From: Trichodelitschia bisporula
Lineage: Eukaryota; Ascomycota; Dothideomycetes; Phaeotrichales; Phaeotrichaceae
Length of the DNA stretch: 64,000 bases
Assembly: GCA_010356995.1 (NCBI GenBank)
Contig: ML996688.1
Span: forward strand, 1,524,579 to 1,588,578
Reading direction: 5' to 3'
The notes below the pieces were generated by a model, which was not told the DNA's origin, ran no database searches, and saw only the letters and a list, made by a program, of their open reading frames with translations. Shown here one piece after another: positions 1 to 10,998 of this stretch (within the stretch, counting starts at the first letter, position 1; each line of letters begins with the position of its first letter). The position numbers were made by a program, and so were the translations under genes.

Positions 1-2
1 AT

Positions 3-65
3 GTGGAGTTGGTGAGGAGCTTGGTTGGGAAGGGGGAGGAGTATCGGGATCCGAGTTTGCCTTAA
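3..65 (+). CDS. Possible 3' end of a gene entering from the left edge
   Basis: An open frame from the first bases reads about 20 residues (VELVRSLVGKGEEYRDPSLP) and stops at TAA 63-65. It looks like an ordinary helical C-terminus followed by a non-coding spacer. There is too little sequence to name a family. Chance is a real alternative, because a 60-nt open frame is not significant alone. Confidence 0.25.
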   Translation: MELVRSLVGKGEEYRDPSLP

Positions 66-403
66 GCGCCGTGGGGCCATGACAACAGACGGAGGCTCGA
101 TTCCCCCTCGCTTGCGACCGGAATCCTCGAAGCGGCAACACCAGAAACGGGTGTCGGAACGTCGAGGCTACATCAGCTGTAGCTCGACAAGCCATTTGGG
201 CTCGGCAGAAGACGAGCATCCCGGAGCGCTGAGGACGGCCGGATGGCAACTTTATCGAGGACAATCAGATCACCTGGCGCTGCCGCAGCGACCAGGGCAA
301 AGAACATGATCCATGAGCGAACAGCTAGGAAGCATATAGGAACATGGAATACCAGTCAAAGTATCCAATACAGCCAATTTAAACCCACCAGACAATCAGA
401 CAT

Positions 404-1491
404 CTACAACTTCGCCCCCATAAACTCCAAATTCACCGGCGTCAACGCCTTCCCGGTCTCAAAGAACGCCAATATGTTCTCAATCCCCAGCTTCTCAAAC
501 CCAATATGGCTCTCCAGGCTCGCCCCCGCCGTATGGCTCAGCAGCAACACATTATCCATCCCTGCCAACTCCGGGTTAATATTCGGCTCATCAAAATGCA
601 CATCCAAACCCGCCGCCACAATCTGCCCACTCCGCAACGCTCCCACCAGCGCCCCCTCATCCACCAGCTTCCCCCTCGCAATATTCACAAACCGCGCCCC
701 GGGCTTCATCGCCGCAAATCGCAGCGCACACATCACCTTCTCCCCCGCAAACGGCGTGGCCAGCAACACGCAATCCGCCTCCGCTAGCATGGCGTCCAAC
801 TCGGCGTAGTACGTCGCCTCGAGCGGAACCTCGACCGCGGGATCCATACGGCGGACATCATTATACAGCACCCGCATATGGCACGCCGCGCGCGCCTTCT
901 GCGCCACCCGCACGCCTATCCTTCCCAACCCGATTATCCCCAAAGTGTGTCCGTTGGGGTTATGCGTACTCGCTGCGATATTCCGATTCGCATCCCAGAA
1001 GCGCGCGGGGTCGCAGGAACGTGCGGACGCAGCGCTCCACCCGAAGTTGCGGAATGTGTGGAGGATGAGCCACAGCGCGGCGTCGGCGACGCTCTCCGTG
1101 CAGGCGGCGGCGCTGTTGCAGTAGAGGATGTTGCGCGAGGCGAGGGCGCGCGTGTCGACCCAGTCGAAGCCGGCGCCGGCGGAGGTGAAGATGCGGCAGG
1201 TGGGGGGTAGGAGGGCGCTGGGGGGTTAGGGGTGGAGCTGGGAGGGGAGGGGGGGGGGCGAGGGGAGTACATGAGCTCCTCGTCCCAGTTGCCCATTTCG
1301 CCGCCTGTGTTCCAGAAGGGGCGGTACATGGCGGCGAAGTCACCGAATTGGTGTGTCTCCAGAGCACGCTTGAATTCGGCTCGTGGCATGCTGTGGCTGC
1401 GGACGATGGTGAAGCGGGTTTGGAGGAGGGCGTAGAGGTCATGGTTCCAGCGGATGTCGTCGCCGAGGTGGAGAATGGTGGGTTTAGCCAT
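404..1491 (-). CDS. D-isomer-specific 2-hydroxyacid dehydrogenase
   Basis: Two exons: 1491-1271 and 1217-404, with a GTACTC...CAG intron of 53 nt between them, giving 344 aa. The NAD(P)-binding glycine motif GLGRIG lies near residues 170-175. The three family catalytic residues can be placed as Arg about 255 (NIARGKLVDE), Glu about 284 (DVHFDEP) and His about 302 (LLLSHTAG). The N-terminal half (SAGAGFDWVD, CTESVADAALWL) matches the substrate-binding domain order. Enzymes of this family reduce 2-oxoacids to D-2-hydroxyacids with NAD(P)H in the cytosol. The fungal branch it resembles includes D-mandelate dehydrogenase-like and glyoxylate/hydroxypyruvate reductase-like proteins, so the exact substrate is not assigned. 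The start is the only in-frame ATG before the conserved MAKPTILHLGDD stretch. Confidence 0.9.
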
Positions 1492-2939
1492 GATGAGGCG
1501 TGGGATTGAAGGAATTGGGGATGTTCGTGGTGAGGGGAGCTCGTGGAGGAGATCACCAGATAGAAAGCCGGCTTATGCGTGCCAGCGTGGCGGTTCATGC
1601 AGGCGTGGTACAGATGCAGGTACCGCGAACCATGGGCGAGTCGTTCGTGTCATAGCTTACTCATGGGAAAAGAAGCGAGCGGTATGGCTCATCGGGTGGT
1701 ATCGAAGTGATAAGGCGGTGGAGATCATAGTTCAGCAGATAATGCGACTATCCTGGACGTCGGCCGTAGTGTAATGACCGTTATCGGAGACGAACAGAAT
1801 GCAAGGCAAAGGCGGTCGCTAGATGTTCGTTCTCTACATTGTGGATACTACTATGTATGCTCAAGTTAGCTATGTACAAGAAAAGATGCCATCATCGTTT
1901 ACTGAATGTCTTTCCAAAAGATGCCCTACGTAGTTGAGAAAGGGCACGGTGTTGAAGTCCGTTGTGCTTAGTCATCTTCGCTAAAGAGGCGACATAAAAG
2001 CTCTCCATTGCAGCTTCTTCTCCTCTTCTTTTCTTCATCAATTTGAAAGTTGAACAACCCAGAAAATTTGACGTCGATGATCTCCCACCTGATTTCGGCG
2101 TTGTATTAGCTGGGGAGAAGAACCGATTCTTCAAAAGAAGCGAGGGGACCTTTGGCTTGACCTGCGACTTCCGTGAGGATCGAACATCCCTTTGTTACTG
2201 GCATGTGGTGAGTGTGCCGATATGGCTTTGCGGTAGTTAGGCTTTTGTCTGTGTCGGCTCTCTGCTGCTGGCAGTCGGTGTGTCCTCTGTGTGTACGCAG
2301 ATGCAGTAGTACAGCGAGTGCAAAGAGACCAAAGTGGGCTTAAAGGCCGAGTTGTTCGGAGAGCTGCACACCACCATTGGGCCATGGGCATCTACCCGGC
2401 TCTTGTGGATCGTGGACTCCCGGAATCGCTTGCTTTGCAGTACCCAGATGCCGATGCTGAAGGCCAGCTGTATTTAAGTTGCCCTTGAGTTGCTTGATAT
2501 CTCCTGTGGCGACATTTGATATGAGGCGCTCCGGCTAAGCTGAATCTCTCCAACTTCCCCTTTTCAACTCGCCCTTCCAGACTACCAAACCGTGAGCAAC
2601 AGTTGTGACCAGAAACAAGTCTCCCAACTGCCCCGCATCCCGAAGATCAGAACTCGGTAGCCAGCCATTCGCACATCACGGCAAACTCGATCGGCCTGCG
2701 CGTGCCAATACCTTGTTCCGCAAGCGATTCCGCTCCCAACGCCAGCCAAGCCCTATTGGCCGACCATCCGTCCCCCGTGTTCCACGCCGTCGCCAACATT
2801 CATCTCAAACCCTCCCCTAACCCTCCCCATCGCCACCACAACAACGCTCCTTTGATCCAACACTCCTCCCTTTGATGTCTACAACCTAACCCCTAATCCC
2901 ACCTCTCAATCTTGAACTCAAGTTCGAAACCGCGTTACC
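1492..2939. other. Intergenic region, divergent promoters
   Basis: Lies between the 5' ends of the dehydrogenase (-) and the alkaline phosphatase (+). No supported gene is present. Around 1990-2040 an ATAAAAG box is followed by a CT-rich run resembling a transcription start. About 2470 there is a TATTTAAG box. The last 300 bases are C-rich and probably form the leader of the phosphatase gene. Confidence 0.5.
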
Positions 2940-4746
2940 ATGGCAGGCTCCGAAGCCCCCCTCCTCCGGCGCTCCTCCGACCGGCAATCCACCGACGAAG
3001 ACGAATCCCTCCTCACCGGCGAACACACGCACAAAGCCGAGCAGCGCAACTGGTCCTTCTACCGCACCATCGGCCTCGCAACATGGGCCTCCCTCGCCAC
3101 CGCCGCCGTCATCATCCTCTCCGTCCTCGTGCACAACCAGCGCGCTTCTACCAAACCCCCCTCCCTCGCCTCCAAGCGCAACCTCGTCATGATGGTCTCG
3201 GACGGCATGGGGCCTACGAGTCTATCGCTGACGCGCAGTTACAAGCAGTACGCGCACGGCACCGGGTGGGGGGATAAACTCGCGCTGGATCCGCATTTGA
3301 TCGGGCAGAGCCGCACGCGCTCGACGTCGAGTTTGGTCACGGACAGCGCGGCGGGGGCGACGGCGTTTAGCTGTGGGTTTAAGAGCTATAATGGCGCGAT
3401 TGCGGTGCTGCCCGATCACACGGCGTGCGGGACTGTGCTTGAGGCTGCGAAGAAAGCCGGGTACATGACGGGCCTGGTGGTCACGACGCGGATCACAGAC
3501 GCGACGCCCGCGTGTTTTGCGTCGCATGTGAATATGCGGTCTGAGGAGGATCGGATTGCGGAGCAGCTCGCGGGGTACTATCCGCTGGGTCGGGTTGTGG
3601 ATCTGATTATCGGCGGGGGGAGGTGCCATTTCCTGCCAAATGCGACGGAGGGGAGCTGTCGCGATGATGGGAAGGATGTGATTGCCATGGCGCGGGAGAA
3701 AGGGTTCAATTATGTCGGTGACCGTGCGGGATTCGATGCGCTCAAGCAGGGCAAGGATGTGCAACTCCCGCTGCTCGCGCTGCTCGCGGACACGGATATC
3801 CCCTACGAGATCGACCGCCGGAACGAAGACGACGTCTACCCTTCGCTCAAGGAAATGGCCCTCACCGCGTTGAATGCGCTGAGCGCTGCGACGAAGGATA
3901 GCAAGAAGGGGTTTTTCCTCATGGTGGAGGGCAGCCGGATCGACCACGCGGGCCATGCGAATGATCCCGCGGCGCAGGTGCACGAGGTGCTGTCCTACGA
4001 CGATACCTTCGCGGCCGTCGTGGATTTCGTCAAGAAGGACAAGACGCAGGGCGTAGTCGTCGGCACGAGCGACCACGAGACCGGCGGGCTGGCCGTTGCG
4101 CGGCGTACGTCCCCTTCCCCCCTTATACACAATAACTAACCACCCTCCAGAGCTCCACCCGACCTACCCCGAGTACCTCTGGTACCCCGGCGTACTCACC
4201 AACGTGTCACACTCCGCCGAGCGGCTCGGACAGGAATACTTCGCGCACCTCAGCTCCTCCGCCTCGTCCCCGAAATCCGACCTCACGAAATGGGTCCAGA
4301 ATCTAGTGACCACCGAGCTGGGAATCCACGATGCGTCGGATGAAGAAATACGCCTGCTCGTCGAGCAGCCGGATAACGCGCCGTATGCGTTTGCGGATAT
4401 GGTGTCCCGGCGCGCGCAGACGGGGTGGAGTACGCATGGGCACAGTGCGGCGGATGTTAATATCTATGCCAGCAACGCCGCCGATGTGCCTGCCCTGGTG
4501 GGGAATCATGAGAATACTGAGGTTGGGGAGTTTTTGCACAGGTATTTGGATGTGGATGTTGAGGCGATCACGCGCGAGCTGAGCGCTGCGGGGCCGGAGT
4601 GGGAGACGGTCGATGCGCAGGGTGTGAAGGTTGGGTGGTTGGGAAGACTGCCGAATGATGGGGAGAGGCTGGATGGGCAGGATCATGTGGATCATTATAA
4701 GGGAGATTATAAGAAGCATAAGAGGTGTGAGATCTGTGGGTTGTAG
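2940..4746 (+). CDS. Vacuolar (repressible-type) alkaline phosphatase, Pho8-like
   Basis: Exons 2940-4104 and 4151-4746 are separated by a 46-nt intron (GTACGT, CTAAC, CAG), giving 586 aa, close to yeast Pho8 (566 aa). It is a type II membrane protein: a cytosolic N-terminus with an acidic LLRRSS/ESLL stretch, one membrane segment at about 42-65, then the lumenal catalytic domain. The alkaline phosphatase landmarks are present: metal-binding Asp88 (VSDGMG), catalytic Ser136 in TDSAAGAT, TTRITDATPA, metal ligands in RIDHAGHANDP and in TSDHETGG. The enzyme hydrolyses phosphomonoesters in the vacuole using two Zn and one Mg. Family knowledge gives the vacuolar location; the sequence shows the anchor and active site. 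The intron splits the codon just after the SDHETGG motif. Confidence 0.95.
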
Positions 4747-5133
4747 TGGTTGGAGGGGAGAGGAGCGTGTGTGTATGTGTGTCCCCTGTATGGGTTGGAG
4801 TTTGGGAAGGCGTTGGTGGGAGTCCAGATTGCTAGGTCAGTAGCTCTAGTGGTAATCGGGTGCTACTTTCAGGTTCAGGGCTGGTCTGGTGGTGATGGAA
4901 TGCACGAGGAACGTCGTGTCCTGACCACCGTCCTCATTCAGGGGTCCCGATTTAGGGGTCCGGGTTCAACAAGACGTCACCGGCTTCGATACCACCAGAA
5001 CTCCGTCTGTTTACTTCCAGAATCTCCACGTTGGGGCATGCGTCGATGTAGAAGGCGACTTACCTGACGTCAGGACCACAGCGGGGAGGGGTACATATAG
5101 GCCTCGCATCGGGTTGTTGATCTGGCACATCGC
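4747..5133. other. Short intergenic region
   Basis: 3' flank of the phosphatase gene and the promoter side of the small His/Gln-rich gene. Nothing coding is supported. Confidence 0.4.
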
Positions 5134-5205
5134 AGCATCACCAGCATCACCAGCATCACCAGCATCACCAGCATCACCAGCATCACCAGAATCACCAGCA
5201 CTACC
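5134..5205 (+). repeat. 9-bp tandem repeat (AGCATCACC)8 abutting a start codon
   Basis: Six perfect and two imperfect copies of AGCATCACC run from 5134 to 5205 and end immediately before the ATG at 5206. The frame is open from the repeat into the ORF but has a TAG at 5098-5100 and no upstream ATG, so the repeat is read here as 5' UTR. The following exon continues in the same CAC/CAG/CAT-rich composition. Confidence 0.85.
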
Positions 5206-5835
5206 ATGAGCCCCCAGCACCACCAGCACCAGCATAACCAGCACCACCAGCACCAGCATCACGAAGACCACACCCACCCCACCCACGCCTATCACCACAT
5301 AATGCGTCCCCACCCCGACACCCACTCCGAGTCCGTCCAGATCCCCCCCATACCCCCCCCCTCTAACACCCCCCAGAATGCCCGGCGGCAGCTGTGGCAC
5401 CGACGCCATGCTCTCAAGCAGCAAAATCACGCCGCTCGACGCAGACGTCAAGCGCCACGTCCCGCACGCGCCCTTCGGCAGTGGCAGCACGGGCTACGAC
5501 TACGACATCGACGAATCGCGGATCGAGCCGCTGGGGGGCCATGGTGAGTGTCCCGCCTCGCGCCGGCCCACCATCACGCGTCGAGACTGCGCGTGGCCGG
5601 GAGGGTTAGTGAAGTCGACGGCGCGGCTGACATGCTGGCAGGACAGTACCAGCACCCACTGCCGCACGCCGACTCGCAGGGCGTCGTGGGCCGGGATCGC
5701 GTGATTGCGACGAGCAAGATCGAGCCGTTTGACCACAAGGGGCCGGCGGGGAATATGACGTATGGCGTTGATCAGGAGATGGTGGATAAGGCTCGGATTG
5801 AGCCGCTGAGCGAGGTGCGCGAGCAGATGGACTGA
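5206..5835 (+). CDS. Small His/Gln-rich protein with repeated [KR]I-x-P motifs, unknown function
   Basis: Three exons are proposed: 5206-5330, 5377-5543 and 5642-5835, giving 161 aa. Intron 1 is 46 nt (donor GTCCGT, branch CTCTAAC, acceptor CCCCAG) and joins in frame. Intron 2 has a clean GTGAGT donor and GGCAG acceptor. The N-terminus (about 1-42) is rich in His and Gln with no predicted fold. The rest carries four short motifs spaced along it: SKITPLD, SRIEPLG, SKIEPFD and ARIEPLS, with Gly-Tyr-Asp linkers and no signal peptide or membrane segment. I do not recognise the family. The repeated [SA][KR]I[ET]P[LF] element suggests a multivalent linear-motif protein, which is inference. If intron 1 is wrong, translation could begin at the ATG at 5378 (119 aa). 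Confidence 0.55.
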
Positions 5836-8800
5836 TTTTGAGCGTTTGACGGGTTTGAGGTGTACGTACCATACTGTACCCAACGTCGACGAATCTTTCT
5901 TCGCCACTTGGCAACTGTTGCTGGTGCTGGCGCCGGTTGTGTCGGGACCTGCCTACTATCGGAACTATTCGCGGCACCATTCACTCTATCCCGATTCAAG
6001 GCCCCGACGCGGATATAACGCCCAGCCACGGATATGACCCGCAATCCCATCCCACGCCGCTGGGCCGCAATATCCCAGCCAACCGCTGTCCAGGAACTTA
6101 GCCGGACGGCCGCGAACAGCGAAAGTGCCAGCATGGAGGCTCTTGCGGCGTCCATCGCTGCCAGAAGCGGACCGGCTTCGTTCTAGAAGATATCAAGCGG
6201 ACGACTGACATCTGGAAGGTCAGCTACCGTAGCCGTGCCGCATCCGGTTGGAGGCTGGCGTGCATGGGCCGTTCGTTTGGGCTGCGGGCTGCCCTCTGCT
6301 TGCTTCTCGAGAAGTGCAATTCCGCTTGGGGCCGAATGGCGAGGGACCTGCCTTTCGCGGTAAGTCGGTGCTGATGGACAGGGGACGAAATACCGATGGC
6401 CTTGCCACCCTACCATGACGACTGAAGAAGCATCACGAGAACCATGGGCCATGATAGTGAGATTGATCAGGATACTCGCCACCGTCCCGGACTTGAGTCC
6501 GGCGGTTACGGACGTTTGAACACCGTCATGGCCCAAAATCAGCCGCCACTAACCGGCCCACAAGGCCAAAACAGACCCCATTAGCCCGCCTAACGCTCGT
6601 CGTTTGACCAGCGCTCCCGGTCTCTTGCTGCCATCACGCCGCTCAAATCACGCGGCCGTTCGTGCGGGAGCACTCGCACTACCCGCGCGGCACAGCGGAA
6701 GGCCGAACGCGGAAAGCGATATGAATCCATCGGTCTTCGCGGGATATCCAGAGACGTCCGCGCCGGTGTCATGATGGCCACGCAATACGCGCACAGGCTG
6801 CGGGGCGCGGGTTACGCGGTGGGTTGGGGCCGTTGGGCCGGCGCCGTTGGAGAGGGGAGGGGTGCTCGGTGGGGTCTTTGATATAGAATGGGGCCGTAGG
6901 GACTAGAGGGCGGGTTCCTGCGGGGTGGGTGTACGCAGTCGGAGATCCTTAGGGATGGGGTTGTGTGGGTGGTGGTTTGAGGTTCGGGTGGGCTGTGGTC
7001 TGGTGGGTTGTGGGTCTGGTGTTTTGCGGCTCTTGAGGGGATTGGCTAGGGTAGGATCGTGGTTTGGTTGGCGATCGATGGCATCGTGAGGGAGGTGGTG
7101 CGACGGCATGGGGGAAGAGTGGTTGAGCTCAATGAAACGACGAGGTGGCGAGGTTTCAAACGTGAGGAAGGCGCGATCTGAGGCTCTTGAGATTGTGGTA
7201 CAGGTGGCGGAAGGTGGAAATTCTATTCTTGTCACACGCCCGGCATCCCGTGCGGTTCAGAGACCATCGAGATGGCAACGTGAATAGCCAACGTCTGGCT
7301 CGCGGATTAGGAGACGATGGGAGAACGAAAGGGCTATGGTAAGGAGGCCTTCGTTAGGGAAGGATAGCACGAGGCCAGAGAGCGAGGAGTAGAAGCGACA
7401 CGACCACACGTGCAGGCACTCATGCTGTGGTGCCGACCCTGGCCGCCATGCTCAGCACACTTCCCTCCAACCCCTCCATCGTCCCTTTCGCAGCACGCAT
7501 GCCGTCGTGACACCCAGACCTTGCCACACCGAACCACTCCTCCCCAACTGCATCGTGATGCCAGAAACACCTCCACTCACATAGCACACGATTACTTCCT
7601 CTCCATTCCTCAACTTGTCATCCTGACATCACCACTTTCAACGGAACCCTTCGTCCCCGCTCCTCCGCCGCGGGGCCGCAACTCCATTATCCATCGTCGT
7701 CGTCATTCCACCCCGTGCCCAAACCCGACCGGCTGTCTGGCTGGAAATACAGCAACCATCAGCCGCACGACCGACTGCCAAAACCAGGCACATCCGGCCC
7801 TCCCACCTCGCATCAGTGTGAAGAAGGTTGCATCACAGCCTTGCGCGGCCGATCTTCTGCGCGCATCGCATGCAGCCGAGGTGGGGCCGCTTATCAGCTT
7901 ATCGCGTTGCCTGTCGTGCCGCCCGCGGAACGGGGGCCCAATCATGGGTGCGGGATATGAGGGCGGGGATGAGGAGATGGAGAATGATGAAGAAAAAGCT
8001 GGGCAGATTGCTTGCACATGTTCGGCGATGCTTGAGTTTGCTCGAGCTCGACGAGGTATGGAGGCTTCTCGGGACTCGATATCGCGAAGCTCGCCCCGTT
8101 CATACTCGAACGGTATCCTGACCACGAAGCAACCATCCAGGCTCGAGAGGTTATCCTGACACCACAGGAACAATAATCCGACGGACTAATTGCCTTGCTG
8201 TGCCTTTACCTCGCGCGCCCGCATATCTAGTTCGGGTAGAGTAGGACGTCGATATGACGCCTGATTGCGCTTGGATTGCACATGCTTGGCTGCGGGGTGT
8301 TTGATTGGCTGGCTTTTCTGGGCGGAGGGCAGGTTGGGGGGAGGCTGTGGCTTGCGTTTGCGCGGTTGCGGGGTGGGAGAGGGGGACAAAAGCTACTCTG
8401 GGGTGGTGTGTAGCACAGGGTCTTGACGATGCTGAGGACTGGCGATGTCGGAGGGACAAGTGTACCTCCGTACGTACCTTGGGTACTTGTGTGCAATATG
8501 AAGAGAGAAATTATCGAGAGAGGATAGATGGACTGTTGATAGAGTTTCGGCTGCTGTGCCGGAGATTCGCATTGCAACCCGCAGGCCAACCACCGCCCGC
8601 CCCATGACAGATATCGTATATTGCGCGAGATTTGACGAGCTTGGTACATGGCCGTTAGACACTCTGCTGCTCGGCATCTAGGGCTAATGTATAGCGAGAC
8701 GATGCCATGGACTTGGTACAATCGATACATTTCAGCTCGGTACCTGAGCTTTAATCGACAGCGGAAGTCCTCAGTCGGGCTCGCCATTCAGCGCAAAAGC

Positions 8801-9710
8801 CTGCTTTCCAGCAGCATCAAGAGACATGCGGCAACATTACTGCGCAAAAAGAAGCACCGCATTTCTCCGGCCGGTGAGGCCGTGCATTGAACATCTGCAC
8901 ACTGCAATGCACAGCTGCTGCAACACAGAACACAGCCGCAGCTCATGCGTCTGTCGCACGGCGCGGCCGCAGGGCGCACGCAGGCTTTGACGCCGTTGGT
9001 GACGCGCCATGACTGGCTGTTGGTTGGCGGGCGCGCTTGTCGCGGCTCGACTTTCTAGAAGGGTCGTTTAGCCTGGCGTATGTAACCTGGGCGGGCGGGG
9101 CCGACGATGCGGTGCTGTATACACAATAGATGCGGTATACGTTGGTAGGGAGACCTGGGATTGCGCGGCACTCCTCTGGGCAGCGGGGGTGGAGCGTTGC
9201 GGGTGAGGGCGCGGGTAATGATGGGTGGCATGGAGAGTGGTATCTTGTATTTTGCGCAGATTGCGCGTGAGGACGGCGGTGGAATTTGCACGGGCCTGGC
9301 GGGAGGGGCGTGGCAGGTTGATTACGGCACGGGTAGCGAGGCGGCGTGGGTGCGCGTGTGGGATGATGTGTGGGATGAAGCTAGCGCTTTGCGTTTTCGT
9401 GGTGGTTCGCTGAGAACTTGTGAAGCGTGCTTTGATGGTGGTTTACGAGGCGAGCTTCTTTGCTTTGGTGGTGTGTTTGCGTTGGGTCTGGACTTGCTTG
9501 GTCGCATCATGGGGAGACGCGCCAGGCACGCTGCGAACGAACTGGCCTGGACGCGGAACGGGCGGGCGAGGCGTTAAGCAACCCGCACATTGCAGCTAGA
9601 GATGCAGCTAGAGTGCTGCCGAGACGCTAGTGGGGTGAGAGATCGGCTGTAACTGGCCTGCGAACAGCCTGTGCGCGGATGGAGCTAGTGCGCATTGGGG
9701 ATTTGGGTAG

Positions 9711-9748
9711 GTGGGAGGTGAATAGTGGGAGGTGAATAGTGGGAGGTA
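9711..9748. repeat. 14-bp tandem repeat, about 2.7 copies
   Basis: The unit GTGGGAGGTGAATA is perfect twice, then a partial third copy GTGGGAGGTA follows. Confidence 0.85.
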
Positions 9749-9820
9749 GGGTGGGGAGGGGCGAGAGCGATGGCGACAAAGATAGGGACGGGATTGCCAG
9801 AGATCAAGAAACGGAGCGAC

Positions 9821-9868
9821 AGCAAGAGTGACAGGAAGAGTAACAGAAAGAGTAACAGAAAGAGTAAC
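9821..9868. repeat. 12-bp tandem repeat, four copies
   Basis: Four exact-length units based on AGAAAGAGTAAC; the first two differ at two or three positions and the last two are identical. Confidence 0.85.
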
Positions 9869-10680
9869 GGAAGTCTCAGAGGAAGGACGGGACAAGAAGA
9901 AGGTGAGGCAGAGGACTGAGAATAGATTGCAGCAAGCGGCATTATTGAACGCATGGTCAACTGCTACTTTCAGCAACAGCAACAGAAACAACTCTCCTCT
10001 CTTCTCCTCCCGAAATTCATCACTGCCAAACACGCCGCCAGGAACTGGTACCGATACTGTTGAAGGTACATTCCAGAAGAGAGAGAGAGAGAGATAGAGA
10101 GGGAGAAGAGAGGGAAGAGATCCCCCGGCTATTGACCTTCTTCCTTTCCTCCCTCCCTCGCCCACTCATCCCCAACCCTCTTCTTCTCTCTTCCCACTCT
10201 CGGTCATTGACGTCCAATCCATTTCCCTCTTTCATCCACTCTCGACTCCCCAATCCCACATTTCATCCCGCGCTTCTCCCACCCACCCAAACCCGTGCAA
10301 GCCCGCTCTCTCTCACCCACTACAGCCCACCCACCACCTAAACCACACCTCCACTCGCAACCTCCCTCCCTTTTTTTTTCTTTACTAGCCACCCCTCTCC
10401 ACCCTCACCCTCCCCCTCCCCCTCCCCAAAGCTCGACTTCTTCCCGCCGTCGCCTCTCTTTCTTCTCTCCTTACAACCTCCCCTCCCCCCCCCCCCCCAC
10501 CACCAAGGCTTCTCCTGTTCTTTGCATTTCGCGCTACTCGGCCTCGTCTGCCACATACCACTCGTTCAATCCCTTTGTTCTCTCCTCTCGCCTCTCTCCT
10601 CACTTCAATTCCACGTTGAAAGATAATTAATTCCGACCACTTGCTTCACGCCCCCTTCGCCACATACCCTGGACCCTTAT

Positions 10681-10835
10681 CGGAGACGCGTCGCTCGAGA
10701 ATCGGAACATACACGAATACCAATTCCTTCGACCACACAACTTTGCACACAAACAAACACTCTTCATTCCCGCTCGCTAGAAACCCTCATCCGGTAACGC
10801 GTCGCTCGAGGATCGGAACCACACTCGAATACCAA
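10681..10835 (+). repeat. Imperfect 43-44-bp direct repeat in the leader of the DUF3405 gene
   Basis: Copies at 10681-10723 and 10792-10835 both contain ACGCGTCGCTCGAG, then ATCGGAAC, and end CGAATACCAA. They are 111 bp apart, 164-318 bp upstream of the ATG at 10999, on the same strand as the gene. The shared ACGCGT core fits the MCB-type consensus, but a role as a regulatory site is inference. Confidence 0.75.
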
Positions 10836-10998
10836 ACTCCGGGACCGCAGAAATCGCACACTGCACCCGTAATACCCCCCCCGGCTCGCTGAACTTGGGA
10901 GCTATCTCATCACTCCACCTCCACCGCCCACCTCCAGTCCTCAGATGCTATCCTGAATCACTTCGCGAATCCCGCCGATTCTTCGTCAGTCGCTCACG

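Larger units (their letters stand above)
5836..10998. other. 5.2-kb gene-poor region and pyrimidine-rich leader
   Basis: No open frame here combines splice signals with recognisable protein features. The scattered ORFs (for example 7410-8159 + and 8227-8787 -) are low-complexity and overlap one another on opposite strands. From about 9,950 to 10,998 the + strand becomes strongly C/T-rich, as expected for the promoter and leader of the downstream gene. Local repeats inside it are listed separately. Confidence 0.5.

Noticed and set aside
3222-4130. 302-codon minus-strand frame opposite the alkaline phosphatase gene
   Set aside because: It is the antisense shadow of a GC-rich coding exon, with Arg/His-rich composition and no domain; the sense strand carries a complete conserved enzyme.
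4830-4990. tRNA-like string (TAGCTCTAGTGGTAA...GGTTCA)
   Set aside because: Arms do not pair into a cloverleaf and no acceptor stem is present.
7410-8159. 249-codon plus-strand frame in the 6-11 kb gap
   Set aside because: Low-complexity Pro/Ser/Thr/Arg sequence overlapped by equally long opposite-strand frames; no splice or domain support.
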